NCBI RefSeq assembly: GCF_003627965.1
Contig: NZ_RBWE01000001.1
Span: 2,451,514 to 2,515,513, forward strand
Direction: 5' to 3'
DNA length: 64,000 nt
Source of the DNA: Desulfofundulus salinus
Lineage (GTDB): Bacteria > Bacillota > Desulfotomaculia > Desulfotomaculales > Desulfovirgulaceae
Shown: positions 55,692-64,000 of the stretch, piece after piece
How the letters are laid out: every line of letters begins with the position of its first letter
Numbering within the stretch: position 1 is the stretch's first letter
Notes under the pieces: generated by a model
Told to the model about the DNA's origin: nothing
The model's database searches: none
Seen by the model: the letters and a program-made list of their open reading frames with translations, nothing else
Made by a program: the position numbers and the translations under genes

Positions 55692-58600
55692 TCACGGTAA
55701 GGCCTCACGCTCCCGGGCCAGCATCCCCGCGGTAAATTCCCGCACGCTTACCGGCTCCGGCTCCTCCCCCTGCTTCAGGCACTGCAGCACCGTTGCCAGC
55801 GCCCGGGCGGTATCCATGGACGTCAGGCAGGGCACCCGGTACTCGGCGGCGGTGCGGCGCAGGCGGAAGCCGGGCCGGGCGGGGTGCTTGCCCCGGGTGG
55901 GAGTGTTGATGACCAGGTTCACCGCGCCCGAACGCAACAGGCCCGCCACATCCTCCACTTCCTGCACGGGAATGCCGGCGGCAGCAATGGCCCTGGCCGT
56001 TCCACTGGTGGCGTAAAGAGTGTAACCCAGGGCCACATACTGGCGGATCACGGGCAATGCTTCAATTTTATCCCGGTCGGCCAGGGAAACCAGCACCGCT
56101 TTTGGCGCGGAAGGAGCAGACCCACCGGGCGATTTTGTGCGGTTTATACCCGAAAAGGGACTTAAACCGGCGGCCACCATGGCCTTGTACAGTGCCCGGG
56201 GGAAAGTGCGGTCCACTCCCATGACCTCCCCGGTGGACTTCATTTCCGGCCCCAGGGAAATTTCCACCTCGCCCAGCTTTTCAAAGGAAAAGACCGGTGC
56301 CTTCACGGTTACATACTCCGAAATCCTGCCCAGGCCCGACCCGTAACCCTGCTCGGCCAGCCTTTTGCCCAGCATGGCCCGGGTGCCCACCTGCACCATG
56401 GGCACGGCCGTCACCTTGCTCAAAATGGGCACGGTCCGGGAGGCCCGGGGGTTCACTTCCAGGACATAGATGCCGTCTTTAGCCACCACGTACTGGATGT
56501 TTAAAAGCCCGCACACCTTCAGCGCCCGGCCAATCTGCAGGGTGTAGTCCACCACCTGCTCTATTTGCGCCGGGGTGAGGTTCTGGGGCGGGTAAACGGC
56601 CATGCTGTCCCCCGAATGCACCCCGGCCCGCTCGATGTGCTCCATGATGCCAGGGATAAAAATGTCCCGGCCGTCCCCTATGCCGTCGATCTCCACTTCC
56701 CGGCCCCGGATGTATTTGTCGATCAGCACCGGGTGGTGCGGTGAAACCTGCACCGCCGTTTCCATATATTTTAGCAGTTCCGAAGTGTTGTGGACAATCT
56801 CCATGGCCCGCCCGCCCAGCACGTAGGAAGGCCGCACCAGCACCGGGTAACCCAAGCCCTCGGCAATTTGCCGGGCCTGTTCCACGGTAAAGGCGGTACC
56901 CCCCTCGGTCTGAGGAATGCCCAGGCGAGACAAAAGGGCACTGAATTTTTCCCGGTCCTCGGCGGCGTCAATGGATTCCACCGGCGTACCGAGCACCTTC
57001 ACCCCCCGGGCCGCCAGCTCCCCGGCCAGGTTGATGGCCGTCTGGCCCCCGAACTGGACGATCACCCCCAGAGGCTTTTCCTTTTCCACCACGTTGAGGA
57101 CGTCCTCCAGGGTGAGGGGTTCAAAATAAAGCCGGTCGGCGGTGTCAAAGTCGGTACTCACCGTTTCCGGGTTGTTGTTGATGATGATGGCCTCCACCCC
57201 TTCGGCCTGCAAACCCCACACGGAGTGAACCGAACAGTAATCAAATTCGATGCCCTGGCCGATGCGGATGGGCCCCGAGCCCAGGACGATCACCCTGGGA
57301 CGGGAGGATACCGCCACCTCGTCCACGGTATCGTACGTGGAGTAATAATAGGGGGTGGCGGCTTCAAATTCCGCCGCACAGGTATCCACCATCTTGTAGG
57401 CCGGGACAATGCCGAATTCTTTTCGCAACGCCCGCACCCGGTCAAAATCCAAACCGGTCAGGCGGCCGATATGGCTGTCGGCAAAGCCGCAGGCCTTGGC
57501 CCGCCGCAAAAGCTCCGGGGAAGGCTCGCTGCCGGCCGCCCGCAGCTCTCCTTCCAGAACCACGATGTTTTTTATTTTCTCCAGGAAGAAGTAGTCTATG
57601 GCCGTGAGTTGAAAGATTTCCCGCATGGCCCAGGCCCGGCGGAAAGCTTCGGCAATGGCAAACAAGCGCAGGTCGTTGGGACGGGAAAGCAGTTGCTGCA
57701 GTTCCATCTCGCTCCAGCTGCCCGAGCCCTTCCACTGCAGGCTGTCCACGCCAATTTCCAGGGAGCGCACCGCCTTGAGCAGGGCTCCCTCAAAGGTGCG
57801 GTCGATGGCCATGACCTCGCCGGTGGCCTTCATCTGGGTGCCCAGGGTGCGGTCCGCGCTGCTGAACTTGTCAAAGGGCCAGCGGGGTATCTTGACCACC
57901 ACGTAGTCCAGGGCCGGCTCAAAACAGGCGCAGGTTTTCCCCGTCACCGGGTTGATGATCTCGTCCAGCCTCAGGCCGATGGCTATCTTGGCCGCCGTGC
58001 GGGCTATGGGATAACCGGTGGCCTTGGAGGCCAGGGCGCTGGAACGGCTCACCCGGGGGTTGACCTCAATCACGTAATAGCGGAAGCTTTCCGGGTCCAG
58101 GGCAAACTGGACGTTGCAACCCCCTTCTACCTCCAAGGCCCGGATGATCTTCAGGGCGGCGGAGCGCAACAGCTGGTATTCCTTGTCGGCCAGGGTCTGG
58201 GATGGGGCCACCACGATGCTGTCCCCGGTGTGGATGCCGATGGGGTCGATATTTTCCATGTTGCAGATGGTGATGCAGTTGTCGGCCCCGTCCCGCATCA
58301 CTTCGTACTCTATTTCCTTCCAGCCGGCCACGCTCTTTTCCAGCAGCACCTGGCCGATGGGGCTCATCACCAGCCCCCGGTGGACGATGGCCTCCAGCTC
58401 CTGCGGGCCTGTGGCCATACCGCCCCCGGTACCGCCCAGGGTATAGGCGGGCCGGACGATCAGAGGGTAACCGATCTCCCGGGCAAACTCTAAAGCCTGC
58501 TCCACGCTGGTGACCGTGGTGCTGGGGGGCACCGGCTCGCCTATGGCCAGCATGGTTTCCTTGAACAACTCCCGGTCCTCGGCCCGGCGGATGCTGTCCA

Positions 58601-58958
58601 GGGAAGTGCCCAGCAGTTCCACGCCGTACTTTTCCAGCACCCCTTGCCGGGCCAGTTCCACGGCCAGGTTCAAGCCGGTTTGCCCGCCCAGGGTGGGCAG
58701 CAAGCCCTGGGGCCGCTCCCGCTCGATTATGCGGGCCACGGTCTGCCAGGTGAGGGGCTCGATATAGATCTGGTCGGCCATGTGGCTGTCGGTCATGATG
58801 GTGGCCGGGTTGGAATTCACCAGCACCACCTGAACCCCTTCCTCTTTGAGGGCCCGGCAGGCCTGGGTGCCGGCATAGTCAAATTCCGCGGCCTGCCCGA
58901 TAATGATGGGGCCGGAGCCGATGACCAGTACTTTTTTGATGTCCTTTCGCCTGGGCAT
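55692..58958 (-). CDS. carB: Carbamoyl phosphate synthase large subunit
   Basis: 1088 residues, full length: two ATP-grasp halves (each with a GSGPIxIGQxxEFDY start, near 13 and near 560) and a C-terminal MGS-like allosteric domain (about 935-1075). It condenses ammonia, bicarbonate and ATP. It needs the glutaminase subunit CarA, whose gene is not next to it: argD lies directly upstream and argF downstream. Placement in the arg operon suggests arginine control. Confidence 0.97.
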   Translation of the reverse strand: MPRRKDIKKVLVIGSGPIIIGQAAEFDYAGTQACRALKEEGVQVVLVNSNPATIMTDSHMADQIYIEPLTWQTVARIIERERPQGLLPTLGGQTGLNLAVELARQGVLEKYGVELLGTSLDSIRRAEDRELFKETMLAIGEPVPPSTTVTSVEQALEFAREIGYPLIVRPAYTLGGTGGGMATGPQELEAIVHRGLVMSPIGQVLLEKSVAGWKEIEYEVMRDGADNCITICNMENIDPIGIHTGDSIVVAPSQTLADKEYQLLRSAALKIIRALEVEGGCNVQFALDPESFRYYVIEVNPRVSRSSALASKATGYPIARTAAKIAIGLRLDEIINPVTGKTCACFEPALDYVVVKIPRWPFDKFSSADRTLGTQMKATGEVMAIDRTFEGALLKAVRSLEIGVDSLQWKGSGSWSEMELQQLLSRPNDLRLFAIAEAFRRAWAMREIFQLTAIDYFFLEKIKNIVVLEGELRAAGSEPSPELLRRAKACGFADSHIGRLTGLDFDRVRALRKEFGIVPAYKMVDTCAAEFEAATPYYYSTYDTVDEVAVSSRPRVIVLGSGPIRIGQGIEFDYCSVHSVWGLQAEGVEAIIINNNPETVSTDFDTADRLYFEPLTLEDVLNVVEKEKPLGVIVQFGGQTAINLAGELAARGVKVLGTPVESIDAAEDREKFSALLSRLGIPQTEGGTAFTVEQARQIAEGLGYPVLVRPSYVLGGRAMEIVHNTSELLKYMETAVQVSPHHPVLIDKYIRGREVEIDGIGDGRDIFIPGIMEHIERAGVHSGDSMAVYPPQNLTPAQIEQVVDYTLQIGRALKVCGLLNIQYVVAKDGIYVLEVNPRASRTVPILSKVTAVPMVQVGTRAMLGKRLAEQGYGSGLGRISEYVTVKAPVFSFEKLGEVEISLGPEMKSTGEVMGVDRTFPRALYKAMVAAGLSPFSGINRTKSPGGSAPSAPKAVLVSLADRDKIEALPVIRQYVALGYTLYATSGTARAIAAAGIPVQEVEDVAGLLRSGAVNLVINTPTRGKHPARPGFRLRRTAAEYRVPCLTSMDTARALATVLQCLKQGEEPEPVSVREFTAGMLAREREALP

Positions 58959-58980
58959 GGTTATCCTCCTGCTGCAAAAG

Positions 58981-60177
58981 TTACTGTTTTATCTCAGCCA
59001 GGACGCCGGCCAGGATTTCCACGGCCCCGTCCACCTCGGCCTCTGTGATAATCAAGGGGGGAATAAAGCGCAGGATGTGATTGTCCACACAGTTAATCAA
59101 CAAACCGCGGTCCTGGCATTTGCCAACGATCTCCTTGCCTTCGACAGTTAGTTCCATACCCAGCATCAGCCCCAGGCCGCGCACTTCCTTGACGAAGGAA
59201 AACCGGCCGGCCAGCTCCAGGAGGCAGTCTTTCAGATAAGCACCCACCCGGGCGGCATTTTCAATGACGCCCTCATTGAGCAGGCATCCCACGGCTGCCA
59301 GCCCGGCCGCACAGGCCAGGGGGTTGCCCCCGAAGGTGGAGGCGTGGTCGCCGGGGCTAAAAGCGACGGCCACTTCTTCCTTCGCCACCATGGCCCCGAT
59401 GGGGAACCCGCCGCCCAGGGCCTTGGCCAGGGTAAAAATGTCCGGCTCCACGCCGTAATGCTGGTAGGCCAGGAACTTGCCCGTGCGCCCCAGGCCGCAC
59501 TGCACTTCGTCAAAGATCAGCAGGGCATTGTAACGGTCACAGAGCTCCCGGGCGGCCTTTAAGTATTCGGACGTGGCCACGTTCACCCCGCCCTCGCCCT
59601 GCACCGGCTCCAGCAGCACCGCGCAGGTGCTGGGGTTTACGGCCCGGGAAAGGGCCTCCACGTCGTTAAAGGGCACGTATTTAAACCCCGCCGGAAGGGG
59701 CTCAAACCCCTTCTGGTACTTGGGCTGGGCCGTGGCGGTGATGGCCGCCAGGGTGCGGCCGTGGAAGGACTTCAGGGCGGTGATAATTTCGTATTTCTCC
59801 TGCCCGCCGTGAATTTTACCGTACTTCCGGGCCAGCTTGATGGCCGCCTCGTTGGCCTCGGCACCGCTGTTGCAGAAAAACACCCGGTCCCCGCAGGAAT
59901 TTTCCACCAGCAATTGGGCCAGTTTCGCCTGGGGTTCAATATGGTACAGGTTAGATACATGCATCAATTTCCGGGCCTGGGAGGCTATGGCCTCCACCAC
60001 CGCCGGGTGGCAGTGGCCCAGGGAGCAAACGGCCAATCCGGCCACAAAGTCAAGGTACTCCTTCCCTTCCGCGTCCCAAACCCGTGCCCCCTGCCCCCTC
60101 ACCAGGGCCAGGGGCAGGCGCCCGTAGGTACGCATTACATATTTATCAGTAAGCTCGATAATTTCCGCGCTGGTCAT
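58981..60177 (-). CDS. argD: Acetylornithine aminotransferase
   Basis: About 398 residues; ATG 60177 is preferred for spacing to GGAGGGG, with ATG 60183 also possible. Class III aminotransferase: [34 protein letters not shown] and the PLP Lys in [11 protein letters not shown]. It converts N-acetylglutamate semialdehyde to N-acetylornithine. Directly between argB and carB. Confidence 0.96.
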   Translation of the reverse strand: MTSAEIIELTDKYVMRTYGRLPLALVRGQGARVWDAEGKEYLDFVAGLAVCSLGHCHPAVVEAIASQARKLMHVSNLYHIEPQAKLAQLLVENSCGDRVFFCNSGAEANEAAIKLARKYGKIHGGQEKYEIITALKSFHGRTLAAITATAQPKYQKGFEPLPAGFKYVPFNDVEALSRAVNPSTCAVLLEPVQGEGGVNVATSEYLKAARELCDRYNALLIFDEVQCGLGRTGKFLAYQHYGVEPDIFTLAKALGGGFPIGAMVAKEEVAVAFSPGDHASTFGGNPLACAAGLAAVGCLLNEGVIENAARVGAYLKDCLLELAGRFSFVKEVRGLGLMLGMELTVEGKEIVGKCQDRGLLINCVDNHILRFIPPLIITEAEVDGAVEILAGVLAEIKQ

Positions 60178-60195
60178 GTCCATTCCCCTCCTGCT

Positions 60196-61083
60196 TCACC
60201 GGACCACCATGGTGCCGATGCCTTTATCCGTGAACACTTCCAGCAAAATGGAGTGGGGCACCCGCCCGTCCAAAATGTGGGTGGTGTTGACGCCGCCGTA
60301 AAGGGCCCGGGTACAGCACTCCACCTTGGGAATCATGCCGCCGTCAATAATGCCCCGGGCAATTAAATCAGGCACATCGTCCGCCCGGATCACTGAAAGC
60401 AGCGAATCCTTGTTTTCCCTATCTTCCAGAATGCCTTCCACGTCGGTAAGGATAATTAATTTATCCGCCCCCAGGGCCACCGCCAGCTCCCCGGCGGCGG
60501 TATCGGCGTTGACGTTGTAGCTTTCCCCTTCGGGGCCCACCGCCACGGGAGCCACCACGGGAATATAGCCCTCATTGATCAAGGTATGGACGATGGCCGG
60601 GTTGACCTTTTTCACCTGCCCCACGCAGCCGATGTCCACCATTTCCACCGTCCCGTCGGGCTGGTATACCCTGCCGGGTTTCTTCACCGCCTGAAGCAGG
60701 CAGGCATCCTTGCCGGAAAGGCCCACCGCCTTGCCGCCAATGCGGTTGATCAGGGAGACGATTTCCTTGTTCAGCTTGCCCGCCAGGACCATTTCCACTA
60801 TTTCCATGGTTTCCTCGTCGGTAACCCGCAGGCCGCCCACAAAGCGGGATTCGATACCCAGCTTCTGGAGCATGGCCGTAATTTCCGGTCCCCCGCCGTG
60901 GACAATTACCGGGTGCATGCCCACGTACTTCATTAAAACCACATCGGTGAGCACGGCCTTTTTCAGCCCGCAGTCCACCATGGCGTGGCCGCCATACTTG
61001 ATGACCACGGTCTTGCCGTAGAACTTCTTTATGTAAGGCAGGGCCTCCACCAGGATGGCCGCCTTCTCCTGTGCGCTGAGCAA
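60196..61083 (-). CDS. argB: Acetylglutamate kinase
   Basis: 295 residues from a TTG start with GGAGG seven bases upstream. Amino acid kinase fold: [48 protein letters not shown]. Length and N-terminal helix ([20 protein letters not shown]) match the hexameric, arginine-inhibited type. Second step of arginine synthesis. Confidence 0.97.
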   Translation of the reverse strand: MLSAQEKAAILVEALPYIKKFYGKTVVIKYGGHAMVDCGLKKAVLTDVVLMKYVGMHPVIVHGGGPEITAMLQKLGIESRFVGGLRVTDEETMEIVEMVLAGKLNKEIVSLINRIGGKAVGLSGKDACLLQAVKKPGRVYQPDGTVEMVDIGCVGQVKKVNPAIVHTLINEGYIPVVAPVAVGPEGESYNVNADTAAGELAVALGADKLIILTDVEGILEDRENKDSLLSVIRADDVPDLIARGIIDGGMIPKVECCTRALYGGVNTTHILDGRVPHSILLEVFTDKGIGTMVVR

Positions 61084-61135
61084 TCAGATACCTCCCCCGG
61101 TTTACTTATCCTTAAAAACCCAGGATAACAGGCCG

Positions 61136-62350
61136 TTATGTCCGGTAGCTGGCATTAATGTTCACATATTCGCCGGTCAGGTCGCAGCCCCAGGCCGTGG
61201 CCTCATATTCTCCCGACTTTAAATCCACCAGCACCCGCACCTCACGGCCCGCCAGCACAGACGAGGCTGCTTCCTCGTCAAAGGATAAAGCCACCCCATC
61301 CCTGGCCACCATTATATCACCCAGGTATATATCCACCCGGTCAGGATCAAAGTGCGCCCCCGAGTAACCCGCAGCGCAGATAATGCGCCCCCAGTTGGCA
61401 TCCTGACCGTATATGGCCGTTTTGACCAGGTTGGAAGCCACCACTGCCCGGGCGGCCAGACGGGCATCCCTTTCGCTGGCGGCATTGATCACCTTCACTT
61501 CCAGCAATTTGGTGGCCCCTTCGCCATCCCTGGCCACCGCCCGGGCCAGCCGGGTGCATACCTCGGTGAGGGCGTCCCGCAGCAGGTGATAATCTTCATT
61601 TTCGGCGGTAATTTCCGGGTTACCGGCCTGGCCGTTGGCCAGGGCCAGGACCATGTCATTGGTGCTGGTATCCCCATCCACACTGATCATATTAAAGCTG
61701 CGGTCCACCGCATGACGCAGCATTTCCTGCAGGCAGGGTGCGGATACGGCCGCATCGGTGGTAATAAAGCAGAGCATGGTGGCCATGTTGGGATGAATCA
61801 TTCCGGAACCCTTGGCCATACCCCCGATGGTTACCGTGTACCCGCTTAAGGTAACGGAAAGTGCGGTTTCCTTGGGCTCGGTATCGGTGGTCATAATGGC
61901 CTCAGCGGCGGCCGCGCCCCCACCGGAGCTCAACTCCCGGGCCGCAGCGGCAATACCCGGCAGAATGCGGTCCATGGGCATGGGCTGGCCGATGACCCCG
62001 GTGGAGGCCACCAGGACATCCTCCTCGGGAATATTCAATACCCGGGCCGTTTCCTGCGCCATGGCCCGGGCATCCCTGATACCCTGCTCCCCGTTGCAGG
62101 TATTGGCATTGCCGCTGTTCACCACCACCGCCCGGGCGCGCCCCCTCGCTATACGCTCCATGGTGACCAGCACAGGGGCACCCTTCACCAGGTTAGTGGT
62201 GAACACCCCGGCAGCCCGGGCCGGAACCTCGGAAAAAATTAAGGCAATATCCCGTCTTCCTTTATACTTCACCCCGGCAGCCACTCCCGCGGCCAGAAAA
62301 CCCTGCGGGGCAGTGACACCGCCGCTCTTCTCTTCCCATGTTCTGGCCAA
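61136..62350 (-). CDS. argJ: Ornithine acetyltransferase / N-acetylglutamate synthase
   Basis: 404 residues from a TTG start with GGAGG nine bases upstream. Self-cleavage occurs before Thr191 in HPNMATMLCF, giving alpha and beta chains. It recycles acetyl groups from acetylornithine to glutamate and, in the bifunctional form, makes acetylglutamate from acetyl-CoA. Which form this is cannot be told from sequence alone; the absence of argA here gives no answer. Confidence 0.97.
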   Translation of the reverse strand: MARTWEEKSGGVTAPQGFLAAGVAAGVKYKGRRDIALIFSEVPARAAGVFTTNLVKGAPVLVTMERIARGRARAVVVNSGNANTCNGEQGIRDARAMAQETARVLNIPEEDVLVASTGVIGQPMPMDRILPGIAAAARELSSGGGAAAAEAIMTTDTEPKETALSVTLSGYTVTIGGMAKGSGMIHPNMATMLCFITTDAAVSAPCLQEMLRHAVDRSFNMISVDGDTSTNDMVLALANGQAGNPEITAENEDYHLLRDALTEVCTRLARAVARDGEGATKLLEVKVINAASERDARLAARAVVASNLVKTAIYGQDANWGRIICAAGYSGAHFDPDRVDIYLGDIMVARDGVALSFDEEAASSVLAGREVRVLVDLKSGEYEATAWGCDLTGEYVNINASYRT

Positions 62351-62388
62351 GCCAGCATTCCTCCTTATTCACTACGTCGTTAAATTGT

Positions 62389-63432
62389 CTACGGATATAC
62401 CCCCGGACCGTAAAGCCCCGTATCCTCCGCCAGCCCGAACATTATATTCATATTCTGGACCGCCTGGCCGGCGGCTCCTTTGATCAGGTTATCGATGGCG
62501 GAAATGATTACCACCCTGCCGGTACGCCGGTCTACCACCAGGCCTATGTCACAGTGGTTGGAGCCGGCCACCATTTTGGTCGCCGGCAGCATGCCGGCGG
62601 GCAACACCCGGACAAACTTCTCCTGCCGGTAAAATTCCCGGTAGAGGGTCAAAATTTCCTCCGTGCTCTTCAGCCGGGTCAGCCGGGCGTAGATGGTGCT
62701 CAAAATACCCCGGATCATGGGCGTCAGGTGGGGGGTAAAGGAAACCAGCACCTTTTTGCCGGCCAGGGCGCTTAATTCCTGCTCGATCTCAGGGGTGTGG
62801 CGGTGCACGGCCACCCCGTAGGCCTTGATGCTCTCGTTAACCTCGCAATAATGGGTGTTCAGGGACAACCCCCGCCCGGCCCCGGAAACGCCGGATTTGG
62901 AATCAATGATAATGGTACCGGTTTCCACCAGGCCCTCTTTTAACAGGGGAGCCAGGGCAAGAATCACGCTGGTGGGGTAACAACCCGGATTGGCCACCAG
63001 CCGGGCGGAACGGATTTCGTCCCGGTGGATCTCCGGCAAGCCGTACACCGCCCGGGGCAACAGCTCCGCGGCTGTGTGTTCGACCTTATACCAGTCCTGG
63101 TAAACTACAGGGTCGTGGAGGCGGAAATCCGCTCCCAGGTCCACCAGGGCTTTTCCCCCATCAATGACTTCCCGGGCCACGGCCATGGCATGGCCGTGGG
63201 GCAGGGCCGTAAATATAACGTCGCTTCTGGCCACCAGGGCCGGCAAATCTTGCTCCTCGCAAACCAGGTCCACATACCCGTAAAGGTGGGGGTAAACCTC
63301 CCAGAAAGCCTTGCCGGCATAACTCTGGGTGGTCAATCCCACCAGCTCCACCTGCGGGTGGGCACTTAACAACCTGACCAGTTCGGCACCGGCATAGCCG
63401 GTGGCCCCGATAATGCTTGCTTTAATAACCAT
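62389..63432 (-). CDS. argC: N-acetyl-gamma-glutamyl-phosphate reductase
   Basis: About 347 residues from ATG 63432 (MVIKASIIGATGYAGAELVR); a TTG at 63447 is the alternative. Neither has a clear Shine-Dalgarno site. The Rossmann motif IGATGYAG and catalytic Cys in ANPGCYPTSVIL are present. First gene of the arg operon, about 80 bases from its promoter. Confidence 0.96.
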   Translation of the reverse strand: MVIKASIIGATGYAGAELVRLLSAHPQVELVGLTTQSYAGKAFWEVYPHLYGYVDLVCEEQDLPALVARSDVIFTALPHGHAMAVAREVIDGGKALVDLGADFRLHDPVVYQDWYKVEHTAAELLPRAVYGLPEIHRDEIRSARLVANPGCYPTSVILALAPLLKEGLVETGTIIIDSKSGVSGAGRGLSLNTHYCEVNESIKAYGVAVHRHTPEIEQELSALAGKKVLVSFTPHLTPMIRGILSTIYARLTRLKSTEEILTLYREFYRQEKFVRVLPAGMLPATKMVAGSNHCDIGLVVDRRTGRVVIISAIDNLIKGAAGQAVQNMNIMFGLAEDTGLYGPGVYP

Positions 63433-63518
63433 AACCGTCTGGTGCAACCCGGGCAGCCCGAAGGGCCGGGGCTCCAGGTCACCCTTTAAGACTCCTTTCT
63501 ATAAGGGAATGCTTTATA

Positions 63519-63548
63519 ATTATACAACTGATTGTATAAAAATACAAT
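63519..63548 (-). promoter_or_regulatory. arg promoter overlapped by an ARG-box-like operator
   Basis: Minus strand TTGTAT, 17-base spacer, TATAAT. The palindrome ATTGTATAAAAATACAAT (63531-63548) covers the -35 box and half the spacer, and a second partial half-site TTATAATTATAC overlaps the -10. The pattern fits ArgR boxes (inverted half-sites around an A/T centre), giving repression by arginine. Confidence 0.7.
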
Positions 63549-63847
63549 CTCAAAGACAAGATAAAAATTACCCGGCTGGATCAATTTCATTTTGCAAAGG
63601 CGCGCAAAATCCCCTGTACTATTTATAGCCAGATTTTGTTATTATTGTTATTATCGGGATCGGCATTAGATGGGGGTACGGGCTTTGTAGTTTTGCCACC
63701 AGAGCGGCAAAGGCCGGGGACAAGCCCAAGGCCACCGGGCTCAAAGTCGCACCCAAGCTTGTCACCGTTAAAACAGGGTTTACCTTTCTTCAGGTAATTT
63801 TTAAGCCATTGCCAGTAAATGAATGACGGGGCGGTTAAAACCGCCCC
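63549..63847. other. Intergenic region between the arg promoter and etfA
   Basis: No gene supported. Just after the etfA stop, GGGGCGG-TTTTAA-CCGCCCC (about 63827-63846) makes a strong hairpin without a T run. The stretch 63655-63775 is GC-rich with small hairpins such as TTTGCC/GGCAAA and AGCCC/GGGCT. On the minus strand it also has a start-less open frame of about 60 codons ending in five Asn codons. Confidence 0.4.
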
Positions 63848-64000
63848 TTACTGGTTTTGTTCCGCCCGTATTTTTTTAAACTCCCGGGTAAGCAGGGGCA
63901 CCACCTCAAAGAGGTCACCCACAATCCCGTAATCGGCCACCTTGAAGATATTGGCTTCCGGGTCCTTGTTTATAGCCACAATCACCTTGGATGAGCCCAT
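63848..64000 (-). CDS. etfA: Electron transfer flavoprotein alpha subunit, C-terminal end
   Basis: The last 50 codons are inside the window; the rest lies beyond 64000. [20 protein letters not shown] and [17 protein letters not shown] are the C-terminal FAD-binding segment of EtfA. It works with EtfB to carry electrons from acyl-CoA dehydrogenases or in electron bifurcation. Stop TAA at 63848-63850. Confidence 0.93.
   Translation of the reverse strand: MGSSKVIVAINKDPEANIFKVADYGIVGDLFEVVPLLTREFKKIRAEQNQ

Noticed and set aside
63449..63500. Short upstream peptide gene in the argC leader (GTG after AAAGGAG)
   Set aside because: It has no run of arginine codons or terminator structure that would support attenuation.

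Overview
The window looks like chromosomal DNA of an anaerobic, endospore-forming Gram-positive of the Peptococcaceae (Desulfotomaculum / Pelotomaculum / Desulfofundulus type). This is inferred from gene content and order, not from a database match. Pointers are spore-germination receptor genes, a LonB-Lon-ClpX-ClpP-trigger factor block, a RadC-MreBCD-PBP2-MinCDE-RodA block, a biotin-dependent Na+ pump decarboxylase, a 2-hydroxyacyl-CoA-dehydratase-like pair with its activase, and EtfA. GTG and TTG starts are frequent, Shine-Dalgarno sites are strong and intergenic spaces are short. Most genes lie on the minus strand.

Layout, left to right. (1) 1-9035, minus: cell shape and division (rodA, minE, minD, a short minC, PBP2, mreD, mreC, mreB, radC, maf, a DUF4321 protein), apparently driven from a promoter at 9007-9035. 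(2) 9110-13574: a cation/Ca2+ exchanger and a germination operon (GerA-type A and C subunits plus a small membrane protein). (3) 13684-19648: folC, valS, a lone substrate-binding lipoprotein-like protein and engB. (4) 19629-27374: lon, lonB, clpX, clpP, tig. (5) 27953-29507, plus: gamma-like, biotin-carrier and beta subunits of a decarboxylase pump without a carboxyltransferase gene. (6) 29573-36222, a patchwork: a MITE-like element, a decayed MFS gene, uraA and upp behind a probable PyrR-type attenuator, a thymidylate synthase superfamily gene, a coiled-coil protein, tRNA-Arg, a TtuA-like thiolase, tRNA-Gly, and a rearranged pair of pit and DUF47 fragments. (7) 36279-46795: phosphodiesterase, rdgB, rph, a beta-lactamase-fold protein, activase plus dehydratase-like protein, murI, amidase, L,D-transpeptidase, a second MITE-like element, an APC permease and an SCP2-domain protein. 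(8) 46829-53131: a conserved protein, an enzyme I homologue without its phospho-histidine, small hypotheticals, phospholipase C-like, a long structured leader, and a CBS-GGDEF protein. (9) 53302-63432: an arginine cluster argC-J-B-D-carB-argF-(small membrane protein)-argG under a promoter overlapped by an ARG-box-like palindrome. The window ends in the 3' end of etfA.

The most notable points are: two related 257-314 bp inverted-repeat elements whose centres share a micro-ORF that differs mainly at synonymous positions; an enzyme I homologue with the active-site His and a PEP-site Lys replaced; a thymidylate synthase homologue that keeps Cys, Arg, Asp and Asn of the active site but not the HxY motif; a MinC without its N-terminal FtsZ-inhibiting domain; a head-to-head fusion of truncated pit and DUF47 genes; and an attenuator-like leader ahead of upp-uraA.
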